DNA from: Anthoceros angustus
Lineage: Eukaryota > Streptophyta > Anthocerotopsida > Anthocerotales > Anthocerotaceae
Assembly: GCA_010909165.1 (NCBI GenBank)
Contig: MU008210.1
Location: forward strand, 1-64,000
Direction: 5' to 3'
Length of the DNA: 64,000 bases
Shown: positions 1-11,201 of the stretch, piece after piece
Numbering within the stretch: position 1 is the stretch's first letter
Layout: each line of letters begins with the position of its first letter
Position numbers and translations under genes: made by a program
Notes under the pieces: generated by a model
The model's input: the letters and a program-made list of their open reading frames with translations, nothing else
Databases searched by the model: none
What the model was told of the DNA's origin: nothing

Positions 1-239
1 CCTAGGAGACTTCTTGAGTGCTTGTGAAGCACTCAACCGTGGATTTGAAGGGGCTAGGGGACCTAGCAGCCTCCTTGTGGGCGTGCCAAGAGGATGAAAG
101 CCCAAGACATGGTGGGAGGCGGGGACTAAATGGCAATTGGAGGCCATGGAGTCCGATGAAAGGCAAAAGCTGGAAAAGGCGTAGAAGCTCCAGCGACCTC
201 ATGGATGGCGCGGCAAAGTCCTAGAGGGAAGGTGTCGCA

Positions 240-1000
240 GTGAAGAGAGGGCTATTCGGGCAACCCAGCAGGATTCATGGAGCAGGCGGAGCACTTTGCC
301 CAATTAGAGCAAGAGCGAAAGGGCAAAGCGGAGGCTCTCGGAAGGAGAAGATAGCGGTCCAGCAATTGGAGGCAGTGATGATGGCAAGCCATCAAGATCC
401 GGACATGGAAGAGGAATTGAGGATCGGTTCAATTTGGAGGAGAAGCGCCGGAGCTAGAAGCTCAAGACCCAACTGCAAGAAATGGGCGAGGAGGCGGGAA
501 GAGAAGGAAAAGTTTAAGCAAATGGTGGAACAAAGGAGGTTCCAAGAGGAGGAGCATCACAAGAAGGTGGTGCAGAATCTTTTAGTAAGGAAGCGGCGAT
601 TTTGGGCGGACTGCCCTTGAAAATTGGCTAAAGGAAGTGAGGAGAATGTGACCCTCCATGTCAAGGTGGGGAATTGACCACCTCAAGGGGCGCCTACAAG
701 GTAGGTGTGAAGATGGAGAGTGGCCCACGGAGTTGATGATCTCCAAATGCAATATCATAGCTTGGGGCTCACCTCCACAATAGAATTTTGAAGGCCAACA
801 ACGAAATCTTGCGTTTGGCCAAGAGGAGGACATTGGGTCCTCATGATGATGAGAAAAGGCTGCAGTGCAGCGGAGGCCTCCGATTTTGATGAGGCCATCG
901 GTGAAATGGACTCAGGGGTCGAGGGTCGGGAGATGAGGAGCGGCCGTGGCGCCAAAGGTGGAAGATGGCGCGAGGCAAGGAGGGGACAGCCCACCCTCAC
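240..1000 (+). pseudogene. Extra-ORF coiled-coil remnant, plus-strand copy
   Basis: This is the plus-strand counterpart of the coiled-coil part of the extra ORF found on the minus strand at about 22.5-23.6 kb. The 240-620 frame is rich in Glu, Lys, Arg and Gln, with runs such as RRREEKEKFKQMVEQRRF, as expected of a coiled coil. Around 650-850 the order of short words (HVK, then a segment ending LHNRILKANNEILRLA in a neighbouring frame, then GPHDDE) follows the minus-strand copies near 22.7 kb and 36.5 kb. The frame is broken by stops and shifts. It lies upstream of a plus-strand LTR, so it is the 3' internal end of an element inserted opposite to all the others. The function of the encoded protein is not known to me. 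Confidence 0.6.
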
Positions 1001-1633
1001 GGGGTCAACCTACCACGGTAGGTGACCACCTACCGGTAGTCCGCGGACTACGTGGTGACCACACTCTGGTAGTCCCGGACTAGGGGTGCAGTGCCAGGGC
1101 TGTTGGGGTCGGGCCGAGGCTGGTGAGGATGAAGCCGGGGTCCGTGTATACCCCGAGGAGGCGGTGGGGTGGAGAGACAAAGGAGGGGCGGGACCCGACC
1201 CGTCGAGGAAGGAGGGTGAGGTTCCCTCCCCAGAGGAGAGCAGGGGCGGAGAAGAGGCCAAAAGGGCCGGAGAAGTTAGACATCGGTGACAATTGGGGAG
1301 AAGACTCTTTAAAGATGCTCTATGGTAGGTATGGACAAATCAAGCGAAGGCAAAAGCAATGGAGATCTTGACCGAAGTCCTCACCGATGCGGAGAAAGAA
1401 GGAAAAGGCGGACTACCATGGTAGGTGGTGACCTACCCGATAGTCTGCCGGACTACGCGGTAGGGTGCGATGAGCGGCGCGACCGGGCGGAGGGGCGCCT
1501 GCGCGGGCGCGGTGAAAGGAGGACTTTAGGCGCCGCGAGATGGAGGAAGGCGGTGTACTTGCACATTAGGAAGGCGACAAGATCGGGAAGGGACAGAGAA
1601 AAGGAGGGCGAGGGAGCCAATCCACAAGAGACA
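1001..1633 (+). other. GC-rich 3' internal region with CTACC/GGTAG dyads
   Basis: This stretch lies between the coiled-coil remnant and the plus-strand LTR. It holds two groups of short dyads built on CTACC/GGTAG, near 1,012-1,075 and 1,417-1,465, in the position where the minus-strand elements carry similar clusters. A purine-rich run just before 1,634 (near 1,598-1,620) is a plausible polypurine tract. No intact gene is visible. Open frames in both directions are low-complexity Gly/Arg/Glu-rich products of the base composition. Confidence 0.45.
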
Positions 1634-2723
1634 TGTCACCACCCCAGCAAGATAAGGACTGAGAATGGTCAAAGACCATAAATGATGAGAGGAATAATAG
1701 AAAGGATAGGTGATGTAGACTGACATCCTTTAAGGATGATCTTAGGTGAAGTTGCTAGAATAGAATTTACCAAGGACCAGACAGTAGACTTAGATGCTAG
1801 GTCTTAAATGCTGGCGGTAGGAAATAATAGAAAATTGGAAAAGGTGACCTGCGGTAGGGTCACCTAAGGGAGGTGTATGTGGAAGGCCTCCTATAAGAGG
1901 AGGAGGATTTCACAAAGTAAAGTATCATGTCTTGCGCTTCCACCCTCATCGAGTCCTTTGCCATTCTGGAGGAATTTCGTGCTGTGAGCCAACGCGTCTG
2001 GTAGAGGAAGTCGCGGTGGTCGGAGTGCTTGGTGGAGGACTTGCTCCAAGTGCCTAAGCGAGTTGCTCCCCTTGTGAATGGTTGTTGTGAAATTGCTTTG
2101 CTTTGGGTGTGTGGCGATGCCGAGAACTCGGCTGGAGACCGGGGGAAAGACTCCTGGTGGCGCTCGAGTGGTGTCAAACTCCATAGGCCCAAGGAAGAAC
2201 TTCTTTGGTGGAGGCCAGGCAGGGTTGTGCCGTGAGGCGGTCAAGATGGCCGAGGCGAGGTTAGAATAGGAGGAAGAGGATGAGGAGATGAGAAGATGAG
2301 TAGAGGATTAGAGGTGTAGGTGTTAGTGGAAGGCCACAGGCGAGCCTAAGGGGCCAGATCCCAAAATCTGCAAGTAAAGCGCTCCACAGGTGGAAGAGTG
2401 GTCTTAAGTAGGGACGAAATCGCGGTGTGGATCGGGGGTCACAGGCGCCGTGATAGGCTCCTCGCTCGAGGCGGGACACCAATTGTTTCGTTGTCGTTGA
2501 TTGGCGATTTTTGAGCGGTGCAAGTGGTGCAGTGCTGTAAGAGGAGAGTAGAGGCGCCTTGCTTGAGAAGGCTGAGAAGTTGTGTCTCTGCGGTGTAGCG
2601 ATTGGTGATCACAAGACCTCGAACTTTCACAAGTCTCATGGGAGAAACCCAGCGTCTGGCGGATTGGGATAAGTGTGGCCGCTATAGTGGGAGGACCTCA
2701 GGTGCCCAGGTTTTCCTACCACA
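1634..2723 (+). repeat. LTR A (plus strand), 3' or solo LTR
   Basis: This is the reverse-orientation homologue of the minus-strand LTRs. It starts TGTCACCACC, matching the TGCTTGTCACC start of the others, and ends in CCTACCACA at 2,723. It carries the shared landmarks in mirrored order: GCTAGAATAGAATTTACC near 1,753, a TATA box CTATAAGAGG at 1,891-1,900 followed by TTTCACAAAGTAAA, then GATAAGTGTGGCCGCTA near 2,668. No PBS follows its end, so it is a 3' LTR or a solo LTR rather than a 5' LTR. It is clearly diverged from the minus-strand copies. The start is the less certain boundary. Confidence 0.75.
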
Positions 2724-2905
2724 GTTAGAACGCTAAGGAGTTACATGGTGCCCCAAAATCGCAATTTTTTCGTTGGGTGTAATGCGTGCCTTGCTCCCGT
2801 CGGCGGATTGCATGCCTCCCTGCATGCGGTTTCCATCTAGGTCCTCGTTTGTTGGACCCCTTCCCTTCCTACTTTGATGAAGCGCCTTCCTCCTCGCTTG
2901 AGATG

Positions 2906-4720
2906 TTATGCTCCCAATCCTTCCTTCTTCTCTTCTTCCCCGTTCCCCCTTACAGGGTGTCGCCTTCCTCTCGCGCTCCGGCGTTGACGACCCATGGCGG
3001 GGGTTTCACCGCCCGCTATCCATATCCCCAAACCTTCGGGCTCCTCGTCGGCCTCGGAATCCTCCCATACCAGCGCATCTTGACTTGCATCGGCGGCAGC
3101 AGGCTTTCTATGGGTGGGTGCTGCCATAGGAGGTTGAGCAATCCTCATGTTTTTGGTGTCGGCGGTGCAGATCGTGACTGATTGCTTGCAATCACACTGA
3201 CCAAAATCACCATTCCTGGCGAGGCGGAGGGGCAACCAGCAAGATGCGAACCCTCGGCAATTGTAACGAATGGCACTCATCATCACGGGTTTCTTGCCAT
3301 CGATGAATACCCATACCGGTGGGGTTTCGTAAACTTGAGGTATAAGGTCTTTGGGTACCGAGGTGGCGTCGCCTCTTGGATTTTAGTATCTTCCAAGCAC
3401 ATCTCTTCCTCGTCCTCCTCGTAGCCCTGTTGCACTTGTTTGAGGGCAGTTACCTCGAGTGTCCCTGCATCAAGTTGAGCGAAGAGGTTCGCAGCTCCAA
3501 CCCTTCTCCTATCGTGGTCCTTGATGGCATTAAGATGGAGTTTCTCGGTTTGACCATCATTTCCTCCATCTTGTTCCCTTGTTGCTCCACCTTTTTTGGC
3601 TGTTTCCACCTCTCTTCTCACACTGCTCCGCGTCCTTCCTTGCATATAGCAGCTCCTTCCCTCTAGCACGGCGTCTTGTTTCCCATTTTTCCCCCTCCTT
3701 TTATCCCTTGGCGCTCATCTCGCAGACGAATCTTCCTCCGAATCCTCGCTGGTCTCTTCTTTGGAACTACGAGTCTGAAAACTATCTTCTCCAGCTGTCG
3801 CCGGAGGACGAATAGTACTTCTTCTTCTTCTTGTATTTCTTCTTGTCCTTCCGTGCGCCCTTGTTCGATTTCTTTCTTCGCATTGGACTCCTCATAGTTC
3901 AGGCGGCTTTTTCGATCCAAATCTTTCGGCTGGGCCGTACGCGTCTTCCCCATCCGCGGACCTCTTGCAAACCAGCGGATGGCCATTAGCTCAGTGAGCG
4001 GGACCACCGGTCCCTATGGAACCTTTCCACATAAGCTGCGGTCTCCTTCTTCCCTCTCGCAATCCCTCGAGTTTGGGGACATACCCTTCCACATCGATCT
4101 GAACCTTTCACAAAAGCTCTCTTCAAGGCCCCAAGGTAGGCTGGGGTGTGGAAGAAGCTATGTACTCCGCTTGTACCACTTGGCGCGCTCGCGTAAGACC
4201 CCATAAAGCATTTGGGCACGTTGCATCCTCACGGTTGTGGCGTCATTGCTCAAAAGCAGCTACAAACTCGTCGGGATCCTCATGGCCCTTCTTTTCTCCA
4301 TACAGGTAAGATTGCTTAGTAGTAACAAGCAGATCTTGGCCATAACTACCGTGGTAGTACTTTCAGCATTGTGAGTTTGGCGCCACTAAATGGGTGACCT
4401 CCACATTCACAGTTTATTTGGACGCGGTGATCTAGGCAATGGAGCGATCAAAAGGCAGGGTGGGATCGGGGTACCTGGCCCCTTGTACCGTTTCGTAGTC
4501 GAGGTTGGGAATCGATCCGATGATCCGATCCCTAGTTCGAGTCGACTCCTCTTCCTCGTCCGGTAGTGTGACCTCCGCCTGCGCCCTCCTCGTAACTCTC
4601 TGCAACCTTTCCGCTGCTTGGCGTTGTCGCTTTAAGCGTTTCCCCAGACCAGTCGCTTGTCTTCACACGAGGCATCCATCTATCAATCTAGTAATGCTAG
4701 ACTCTACTTAAGCTATGGTT
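2906..4720 (-). pseudogene. gag: Ty3/gypsy gag remnant
   Basis: Decayed gag on the minus strand, downstream of the PBS at 4,747-4,761. Reading from high to low coordinate, the order is a capsid-like part (4,000-4,220, with GKKETAAYVERFHRD resembling the C-terminal capsid motif of plant gag), then a highly charged Glu/Lys/Arg segment (3,663-4,007), then a coiled-coil-like segment with LDAGTLEVTALKQVQQ near 3,430, then a tail. The better-preserved gag at 31.1-32.2 kb has the same capsid, charged tract and coiled-coil order. At least three frame breaks prevent any full-length product. No pol follows: the remnant ends at the plus-strand LTR A. Confidence 0.6.
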
Positions 4721-4746
4721 AGTTCTACCTCGTCCTTGACGATTCA

Positions 4747-4761
4747 TTCCCGGCAGCGCCA
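4747..4761 (-). promoter_or_regulatory. Primer-binding site of LTR B element
   Basis: On the minus strand this reads TGGCGCTGCCGGGAA, three bases inside the LTR end (TGTGG on the plus strand at 4,765). It would prime minus-strand DNA synthesis. Many plant Ty3/gypsy elements use TGGCGCCGTTGCCGGGGA, complementary to the 3' end of tRNA-Asp. This site is a shortened variant of that. Confidence 0.65.
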
Positions 4762-4764
4762 AAA

Positions 4765-5850
4765 TGTGGAGTGTAACTCGTGTCACGACAGTGAGGTCAC
4801 ATTCACCCTCAATGTCGTTGTAGGCGGATTCGCTCCCAAGGGAATGGTTTGTGCCGAGCGCTATCTTCTATCACTACCGACCTTTGCCTAAGTCGGGCTT
4901 ACACTGCCACTCTCTCACCTATCTACTCAACTACTACCTCCGTCTTGTCCAACTACTACGGATCTCTCCCGACCTCGTTTCCCGTTCTACTACCGGATCC
5001 GCACCACTACCGGTGGTGATGCGACCACCGGTGGGTCCCACACCAAACCCTAGCGATTATTTCGGGCGATCTTTGATGCAGTTGTCTCCACCGTATCGGA
5101 TATTCTACCCCACTGCGGCCGATTCACACCAGATTCCTAGGCCTCCTACCTCAATCCACACATACACACACAAAGGCGCCACCACCTTATTTCTCCGGAA
5201 CCACGTTCCCCATGCACTTCCTTGTGACACCGGCTCAATTGCGATTCTTACACACAATTACCTTTCTCCATTTCTTCTCTTCCTTTTCCCTCGACTCGCC
5301 AGCATCTGGTATAATCTCCTTCCCCGATCTCTCCTCTCTCTCTCTCTCGATTCGCCCTTGGCATCCACTCCTCACACACACCCTCAATTTGACACAACTA
5401 GCGAAAAGGCGAAGGGAGAACCCCGCGTCTGGCGGCGTTACAGCAAGCTCTAGACCCGCCCGCGCCAATCCCTTGGTTTCCCTCCCTTGTCGGCAAGGCG
5501 CCCGATCGCCCTTTCCTCCTCCGGTGCGGAGCAAGCTCTCGACCATTCCTAGGGCGTCTACACGCCTCCGTTAATTGGGCGTCTCCAACCAGCCACGAGG
5601 CGTGGGGATCTCAACGAGTTATTTGCGTGAGGCATAATTCGCCCCTCTTATACATCGGCGCCATGCCCCGGATTTTAGGTCCTAAGATGGCTATCATGAA
5701 GGCCGCCCACAATTCGGGCGATCCTAGGTCGATCGACATCTAACCAAATTCTATCCTTAGGATGCTATCACCTTTCGCCCTCGCTAGCGCCCTACCTCGA
5801 CTTGGCGCTGGCCCTCGTCCTCCATTGCCGCCCACGAGCTCTCACCTTGC
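4765..5850 (-). repeat. LTR B, diverged
   Basis: Starts with TGTGG directly after the PBS. It shares architecture rather than close sequence with the other LTRs: a TATA box on the minus strand (GTATAAG, 5,647-5,653), and a CCAAATTCTATCC stretch near 5,745 at the place where the others have the conserved AATTCTATTCTAGCAA. Dyads of the CTACCGGTGG type occur at 4,985-5,035. The distal end is not clear. The value given is set by analogy, since in other copies the LTR ends about 90-100 bases past the AATTCTATT motif. The plus-strand 200-residue open frame at 4,851-5,453 is a shadow of Pro/Ser-rich composition. Confidence 0.55.
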
Positions 5851-6337
5851 CCGGCCCGGTACGGGTTTTCCCACAATACTTCCACCTCACATCCTTCTTT
5901 GGCGTCCTAATTTGAGGTGTACCTTACAGCATCTTCCGCTTGCCGCCTATTCTTTGAGGATTATTCTCGGTTCCTCGTCCACCCAAGCACGGACCTCCTC
6001 CTCCTCAACTCCTCCAAAGTCGCCTCCGCGCATAATAGGGGCCAACCCCACACTCGGGCGATGGTAGAAGTATGCGCCGGGTCCTCACTTGCAATGGGTA
6101 GGCCACAGTCCCTCCTATTTCCACACGCACATGGGCGGTGAGGTTAAGCGTTCTCCATTCACATATAGACCCGGGAACATAAGTTTCCTCATCCATGTGC
6201 CGCAATATAATAGGACCTCAATTGTGAGGTGCTTACCCCTCCTCCGTGAGCTACACAGTTGCACAGTCCATGTCCTTCTTGAGTGCAGCGTCGCGTCTGT
6301 CGCTCCGCTCATATAACCCGGAGTTGGAGTGCGCCAA
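5851..6337 (-). other. Short internal remnant with degenerate PBS
   Basis: About 0.5 kb separates LTR B from LTR C. Its right end, near 6,317-6,337, reads on the minus strand ATTGGCGCACTCCAACTCCG, a decayed PBS (TGGCGC kept) placed exactly at the border of LTR C. I see no coding that I recognise. This is an element reduced to almost nothing between two LTRs. Confidence 0.4.
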
Positions 6338-7629
6338 TGTCGGTGGTACAGGAGGAAAACCCGGGGCTTAGAGATTCACCCTCTAGTGGCCACACTTATC
6401 CCTGTCGCTAAGTACAATAGGTTTCGTCCCATGAGACTCTTGTTTGTCGGTCACCACATCAAGGCACAAACCACCGCCTCTTCACACCCCAAGCTCCCTC
6501 ACACAGTGGAGCAACTTCAACTCACTCCACAGACGGCACGCCTCACCATCTTTGCTCGTCAATCACCGCTTCTAGACCTACAACGACACCCCTACGACTA
6601 TAGGTCCACACCCCACGGCGGTGGGTCGGTGACTACGCGTAGGGACCCCCTACGTTGCAGCGACTTCACCACCCGTGATCGTCCACTATTCCTTTCCCAT
6701 CGCCTTCCCACAATTGGCACACCCTCAACCACCAACTCGGCGCGCCACTCCCTTGCTCGTCAATCACCGCTTCTAGACCTACAACGACATCCTACGATCG
6801 TGGGTCCCACCCTGAGTAGGTCCACCGTCACGCGTAGGGACCCCCTCGGTAGCGGACTTCTCCACCCGTGATTTTGAGACCTTAGCCCGGCTTCCGGTCT
6901 CGGTTTGGTGCATTTGGGACCCTCCCTTAGGCTCGACTTGGGCCTTCTTCTTACTCCTAATCTCTACCTACTCCTCTACTCAACATTCAGCTCCACATTC
7001 TCCTCAACATACACTCACCTCAACTCAACTCCTCATCCTCCTAATCTAACCTTACTTCAAGCTCCAGCCCTAGCTCGCCCTTACGGCTGGCTGGGTCGCC
7101 TACAAGCCAACAAGTTCTTCCTTGGGCGGGTTGCTATGAGTTTGCACAGACGAGAACCTCCGAGTCTTTCCCTGTAGTCTACCCTCAAGCCGAGAGTTCC
7201 TTGGGCATCGCCACACACCCAAGCAAAGCAATTTCACGGAACCATTCACAAGGAGCAACTGCGGGCGCCCGCAAGGAGCGAGCTCTCCGCCAAGCACTCC
7301 GGCCACCGCAAACTCCCTCTCTACCAGACCCTTCGTTAGCTTGCGGCCCGGCACGAACTTCCTTCACAAGGAGCAAAGGACTCGCGGTAGGGAGCGCAAG
7401 ACGATAATTTTACTTCACAAGCTCCCTCCTTTTATAGGGAGGTCCTCACATCTGACCTCCTGGCGCCCTCCCCAGCCGCCTCACTCCTTATTTTAGTGTA
7501 TCCTCACTTTAAGTTCGACATCCAAGCATCTTGGGTAAAATTCTATTCTAGCAAATTCACCTGTGAGCCTTAATGGCTCATCAACATTCCTATCTAGCTA
7601 GTCAACACACCCTCTTGGGTTGACAAGCA
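6338..7629 (-). repeat. LTR C
   Basis: Full-length LTR of about 1.29 kb in the first subfamily (AAACCCGGGGCTTAGAG near the start, GTCGCTAAGTACAATAGG after it). It runs from TG after the decayed PBS to GACAAGCA at 7,629. The minus-strand TATA box CCCTATAAAA is at 7,431-7,440, followed in the transcription direction by GGAGGGAGCTTGTGAAGTAA. A pyrimidine-rich stretch just past the end (GTCCTCCTCT, 7,638-7,647) is a purine tract on the minus strand and the likely PPT. An internal duplication of a CGTCAATCACCGCTTCTAG block near 6,555 and 6,758 makes it longer than the others. Confidence 0.8.
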
Positions 7630-7784
7630 TTAATACTGTCCTCCTCTAAAGAAAAGTCTCCCCAAGCAATGAGCCCACTCCAAGCTACCACCAACCTCTT
7701 CAATTACCTCTAGATGTCTGCACCGCCGGTGATCCTACGGATGTAGGGCCACCCTCTACACCTCCTACGGACGTGGGTCACTTC

Positions 7785-8042
7785 TTATGGCCCTACCGCC
7801 TCCACTCTCCACCAAGAAGGTCTCCCGTGGCGGATCTTGCTCCATGCCTTCCTCTTCCTCCTCCGAGTCATCCTCTCGGCCTTCCATATACCGCCGGATG
7901 TGTTGGGCTCTTCCCACAGCTCCCTAGCAACCAACTTGCCCTTCTTAGGTGCAGCGCTTTCACCATCTTGTACCTTCAAAATAAGCGCACAAACAAGACA
8001 AGCTTGGGCACGCCCACGTGCTCGTTTCCACCTAGTTGTCAC
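7785..8042 (-). CDS. Unrecognised basic protein segment, end of extra ORF (subfamily 1)
   Basis: Minus-strand open frame of about 85 codons with LVCALILKVQDGESAAPKKG followed by a basic stretch (MTRRRKRKAW). The same block recurs near 9,080-9,470, 16,850-17,100, 17,135-17,280 and 18,215-18,450. It leads towards the 3' LTR, where the copies near 9,070-9,150 and 16,690-16,750 read LEVIEEV and then an LLGETF/AWGDF-like end over the PPT. I read it as the carboxyl end of the subfamily-1 extra ORF, not a host gene. No family recognised. Confidence 0.35.
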   Translation of the reverse strand: MTTRWKRARGRAQACLVCALILKVQDGESAAPKKGKLVARELWEEPNTSGGIWKAERMTRRRKRKAWSKIRHGRPSWWRVEAVGP

Positions 8043-8797
8043 CTCGGTCTACACACAATTGAGATTTCTTCACTCGCCACACAAAAATCCACCAAGAGAG
8101 CAACTTCCTTTTCCACTTACTTCCTCTTCACTCCACAGTCCCACCTAGCTCAAACTTGATGTCCTCACAACATACACCTCCTTATGCCCAAATCCCTCAC
8201 TTGCAAGGTCCTAGGCACACACACAAAAATCAGCGCCCTTGCTCTTCCATGTGCTTCAAATCCCACACACAACTCCTTATGCACACCTCCTTCTCCTTGC
8301 ACACACACAGGCTCGCGTTCCCACCAAGTCCTTGCTCTAGCTTTCCTGCATGCACAAGCTCTTTCTTCCCATGACTTCCTAGGTGCCACTCCTACACACC
8401 CCGTCCTTGCCCTAGCTTTGCATGCACAACTCTTGTGCAATTCCTCATGCTTCCTAGGTGCCACTCCCTACTTGCATGGCCACACCCTACACTACCACCC
8501 ACATATTTATGTGCTATTATTCCTAATATATCCTATTTATCCACAACCTTGCCTATCTGCCCTCTTTAGCAACTTCCTAGGTTTGTACACACTTGTATCC
8601 AAGTAGGGTGTCCCCTCACCCACGTGGGAGACCTCACCACTCCTACGGTGGGAGACACTCTCATCCTACCTATCTACCTACCTAACTAATGCCCGTAGGG
8701 AGCCCACCCTACATCCTACGCATCTCATCTACTTGTTCCCTACCTTGTTCCCTACCTCGGTAGGGACGTTCTTATGGACACGCATCCTACCCATATA

Positions 8798-8837
8798 CAT
8801 GAATACATGAATACATGAATACATACATACATACATG
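8798..8837. repeat. GAATACAT/ACAT microsatellite
   Basis: Three copies of an ATGAATAC unit followed by repeated ACAT. The same microsatellite recurs once per duplicated unit, at about 10,231-10,265, 18,046-18,080 and 19,215-19,254, so it is part of the repeated module rather than an independent expansion. Confidence 0.8.
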
Positions 8838-8988
8838 TGCACCTCCTTCACAAGCTCCCTCCGTGGTGCACCTCCCTCCGTGGTGCACCTCCCTCCCTCG
8901 GTGGGAGTGCCATGCCCTCGTCCACTACCATCCTACGGATGTAGGGCCACCCTCGTGCCCTTTTGACACCCTATACCTTCTTGTCCAT

Positions 8989-10430
8989 GTGAGCCTTAAT
9001 GGCTCATCAACATTCCTATCTAGCTAGTCAACACACCCTCGGGTTGACAAGCATTAATACTGTCCTCCTCTAAAGAAAAGTCTCCCCAAGCAATGAGCCC
9101 ACGCTCCAAGCTACCACCACCTCTTCAATTACCTCTAGATGCCGTCGCATGCTGGTGATCCCTACGGATGTAGGGCCACCCTCTACACCTCCTACGGACG
9201 TAGGGTCACTTCTTATGGCCCTCGCCTCCACTCTCCTTTGCAAGAAGGTCTCCCGTGAGCGGATCTTGCTCCATGCCTTCCTCTTCCTCCTCCGAGTCAT
9301 CCTCCTTCCATATACACCCGGATGTGTTGGGCTCTTCCCAGCAACCAACTTGCCCTTCTTAGGTGCGGCGCTTTCACCATCTTGTACCTTCAAAATAAGC
9401 GCACAAACAAGACAAGCTTGGGCACGCCCATGCTCGTTTCCACCTAGTTGTCACCTCGGTCTACACACAATTGCGAGATTTCTTCACTCGCCACAAGATC
9501 CACCAGAGAGCAACTTTTCCACTTACTTCCTCTTCACTCCACAGTCCCACCTAGCTCAAACTTGATGTCCTCACATACACCTCCTTACGCCCAAATCCCT
9601 CACTTGCAAGGTCCTAGGCACACAAAATTCAGCGCCCTTGCTCTCTTCAGTTGTGCAAATCCCTTCACACACAACTCCTTGCACGCACACCTCCTTCTCC
9701 TTGCACACACACAGGCTCGCGTTCCCACCAAGTCCTTGCTCTAGCTTTCCTGCACAAGCTCTTAGTGCAATTCCTCGCAGCTCCTAGGTGCCACTCCCTA
9801 CACACCGCGCCTTGCCCTAGCATGCACAACTCTTTGATTCCATTCCTAGGTGCCACTCCCTACACACCCGCTTGCATGGCCACACCCTACACTACCTACC
9901 CACATATTTATTATTATTATTCCTAATATATCCTATTTATCCACAACCTTGCCTATGCCCTCTTTAGCAACTTCCTAGGTTTGTACCTGCCTTGTATCCA
10001 AGTAGGGTGTCGCACCCCACCTCCGCTGCCCACGTAGGGAGACCTCACCACTCCTACGGTAGGGAGACACTCTCATCCTACCTATCGACCTACCTAACTA
10101 ATGCCCGTAGGGAGCCCCTGCTACCCTACATCCTACCCGCATCTCTGTCCCCTACTTGTTCCCTACCTTGTTCCCTACCTCGGTAGGGACAGTGCCCCTA
10201 CTTATGGACACGCACCGTCCTACCCATATACATGAATACATGAATACATGAATACATACATACATAGAGTGCACCTCCCTTCACCTGCTCCGCGTAGGGT
10301 GCACCTCCCTCCGTAGGGTGCACCTCCCTCCCTACAGTAGGGAGTGCCATGCCCTTCGTCCACTACCATCCTACGTGCCATCCTCTCATTCTACCCTCAG
10401 CCTGACACCCTATACGCTCTTCTGTCCATG
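8989..10430 (-). repeat. Tandem duplication unit D2
   Basis: Second copy of unit D1. It begins with a 65-base tail of the LTR (8,989-9,053), including the GACAAGCA end, directly joined to the TTGTCCATG end of D1. The order inside is the same: PPT, CCTACGGATGTAGGG dyads, minus-strand block (9,070-9,393), CTAGGTGCCACTCC words, AT-rich patch, dyads, GAATACAT microsatellite (10,231-10,265). Copies differ by many short indels. The extra LTR tail makes this a false LTR end for automated annotation. Confidence 0.75.
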
Positions 10431-10479
10431 TAGGAGCCCCTCCATTCTTGTAGGGCCAACTATCACCCTACACCTACCC

Positions 10480-10790
10480 TAGGGCTCTCATGTGACTTCT
10501 GCAAATATAATAAGTTGAAACACCTCACACAAAAGGTGCCCCATCCGTCTTGATCCACCCCTAGGACGCTTAACTGGAGTTCTTACATTCATTGTCCAAC
10601 ACACCCAATTGGCTTGTGCATAACACTCATCAAGAATAAAATGAACTTATCCTCGGTGAACTTCTCACGCCTCACAACATCTCGTACCAACCCTCCTTGC
10701 TATCCATTTCTCCTCGCGGCCACCACAACGGCCTCCCTTCACTTTGACTTGCAGCCCCACGCAAATTCCGCCGTCATGATGCACCCGTTG
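10480..10790 (-). pseudogene. Extra-ORF segment (subfamily 1), decayed copy
   Basis: Homologous to the open copy at 19,475-19,759, which reads EGWYEMLWRREKFTEDKF and then KPIGCVGQ. Here the frame is broken by small indels. It follows, in the minus-strand direction, the coiled-coil segment at 10,899-11,201. The product is not recognised. Confidence 0.4.
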
Positions 10791-10898
10791 TGATCCCTTC
10801 ACCATGTTGCAACACACGCCTTCTATGGTTTGGCCACACCTCCATCTTGCAGCCCCACTACAAATTCAGCTGCCGTGAGTGCTCTACCACGGCCTTTC

Positions 10899-11201
10899 CT
10901 AGTTCAATACGCCATCCTCACATCGTGACTCCATTGAAAACTTCCATGTGCCTCGGCACCGCCATGGCCTCCTCTTGCAACCCTTGTGGCTGCTCACCTC
11001 AACATGAGCTCCTCGCTCCCATCCTTGCACCAATTCTTGCTCCTCTCGCATCTTGAGCTCCCAACCGAGAGATCTGCACAATTCCACCATTACGGGCACT
11101 TGGCCCATCTTCCTGCAACCTTGCCACACATCTCTACCTAGCAGTCCTCCTTCTTGCAAAATCTCAGCAATATGAGCACGCCCATGTCTCACTTCTTCCA
11201 C
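10899..11201 (-). CDS. Extra-ORF segment, charged helical (subfamily 1)
   Basis: Open minus-strand frame of about 100 codons starting MEEVRHGRAHIAEILQEGG, with a second copy at 19,841-20,185 and a partial third near 12,530-12,660. It is rich in Glu, Arg and Gly and probably helical. Upstream on the same strand the reading continues through LLGTTTKFEGKAK-like words (about 11,200-11,260). That is a long coding tract chopped by frame shifts rather than a separate gene. Function unknown. Confidence 0.4.
   Translation of the reverse strand: MEEVRHGRAHIAEILQEGGLLGRDVWQGCRKMGQVPVMVELCRSLGWELKMREEQELVQGWERGAHVEVSSHKGCKRRPWRCRGTWKFSMESRCEDGVLN

Larger units (their letters stand above)
7563..8988 (-). 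repeat. Tandem duplication unit D1
   Basis: First of two direct repeats with a period of about 1,426 bases. It starts inside LTR C (GTGAGCCTTAATGG) and runs through the 3' internal region to a GAATACAT microsatellite and a TTGTCCATG end. The content, from LTR outwards, is a PPT, dyads of the CCTACGGATGTAGGG kind (7,731-7,770), a short minus-strand coding block (7,785-8,042), then a region with several repeats of a CTAGGTGCCACTCC word, then an AT-rich patch near 8,505-8,560 and more dyads (8,600-8,770). Confidence 0.75.

Noticed and set aside
4851-5453. Plus-strand open frame of 200 codons
   Set aside because: It lies inside LTR B, without a recognisable domain, and no counterpart is kept in other LTRs.
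8798-8837. Telomere-like or origin repeat
   Set aside because: The ATGAATAC/ACAT units do not match plant telomere repeats and recur only as part of the duplicated module.
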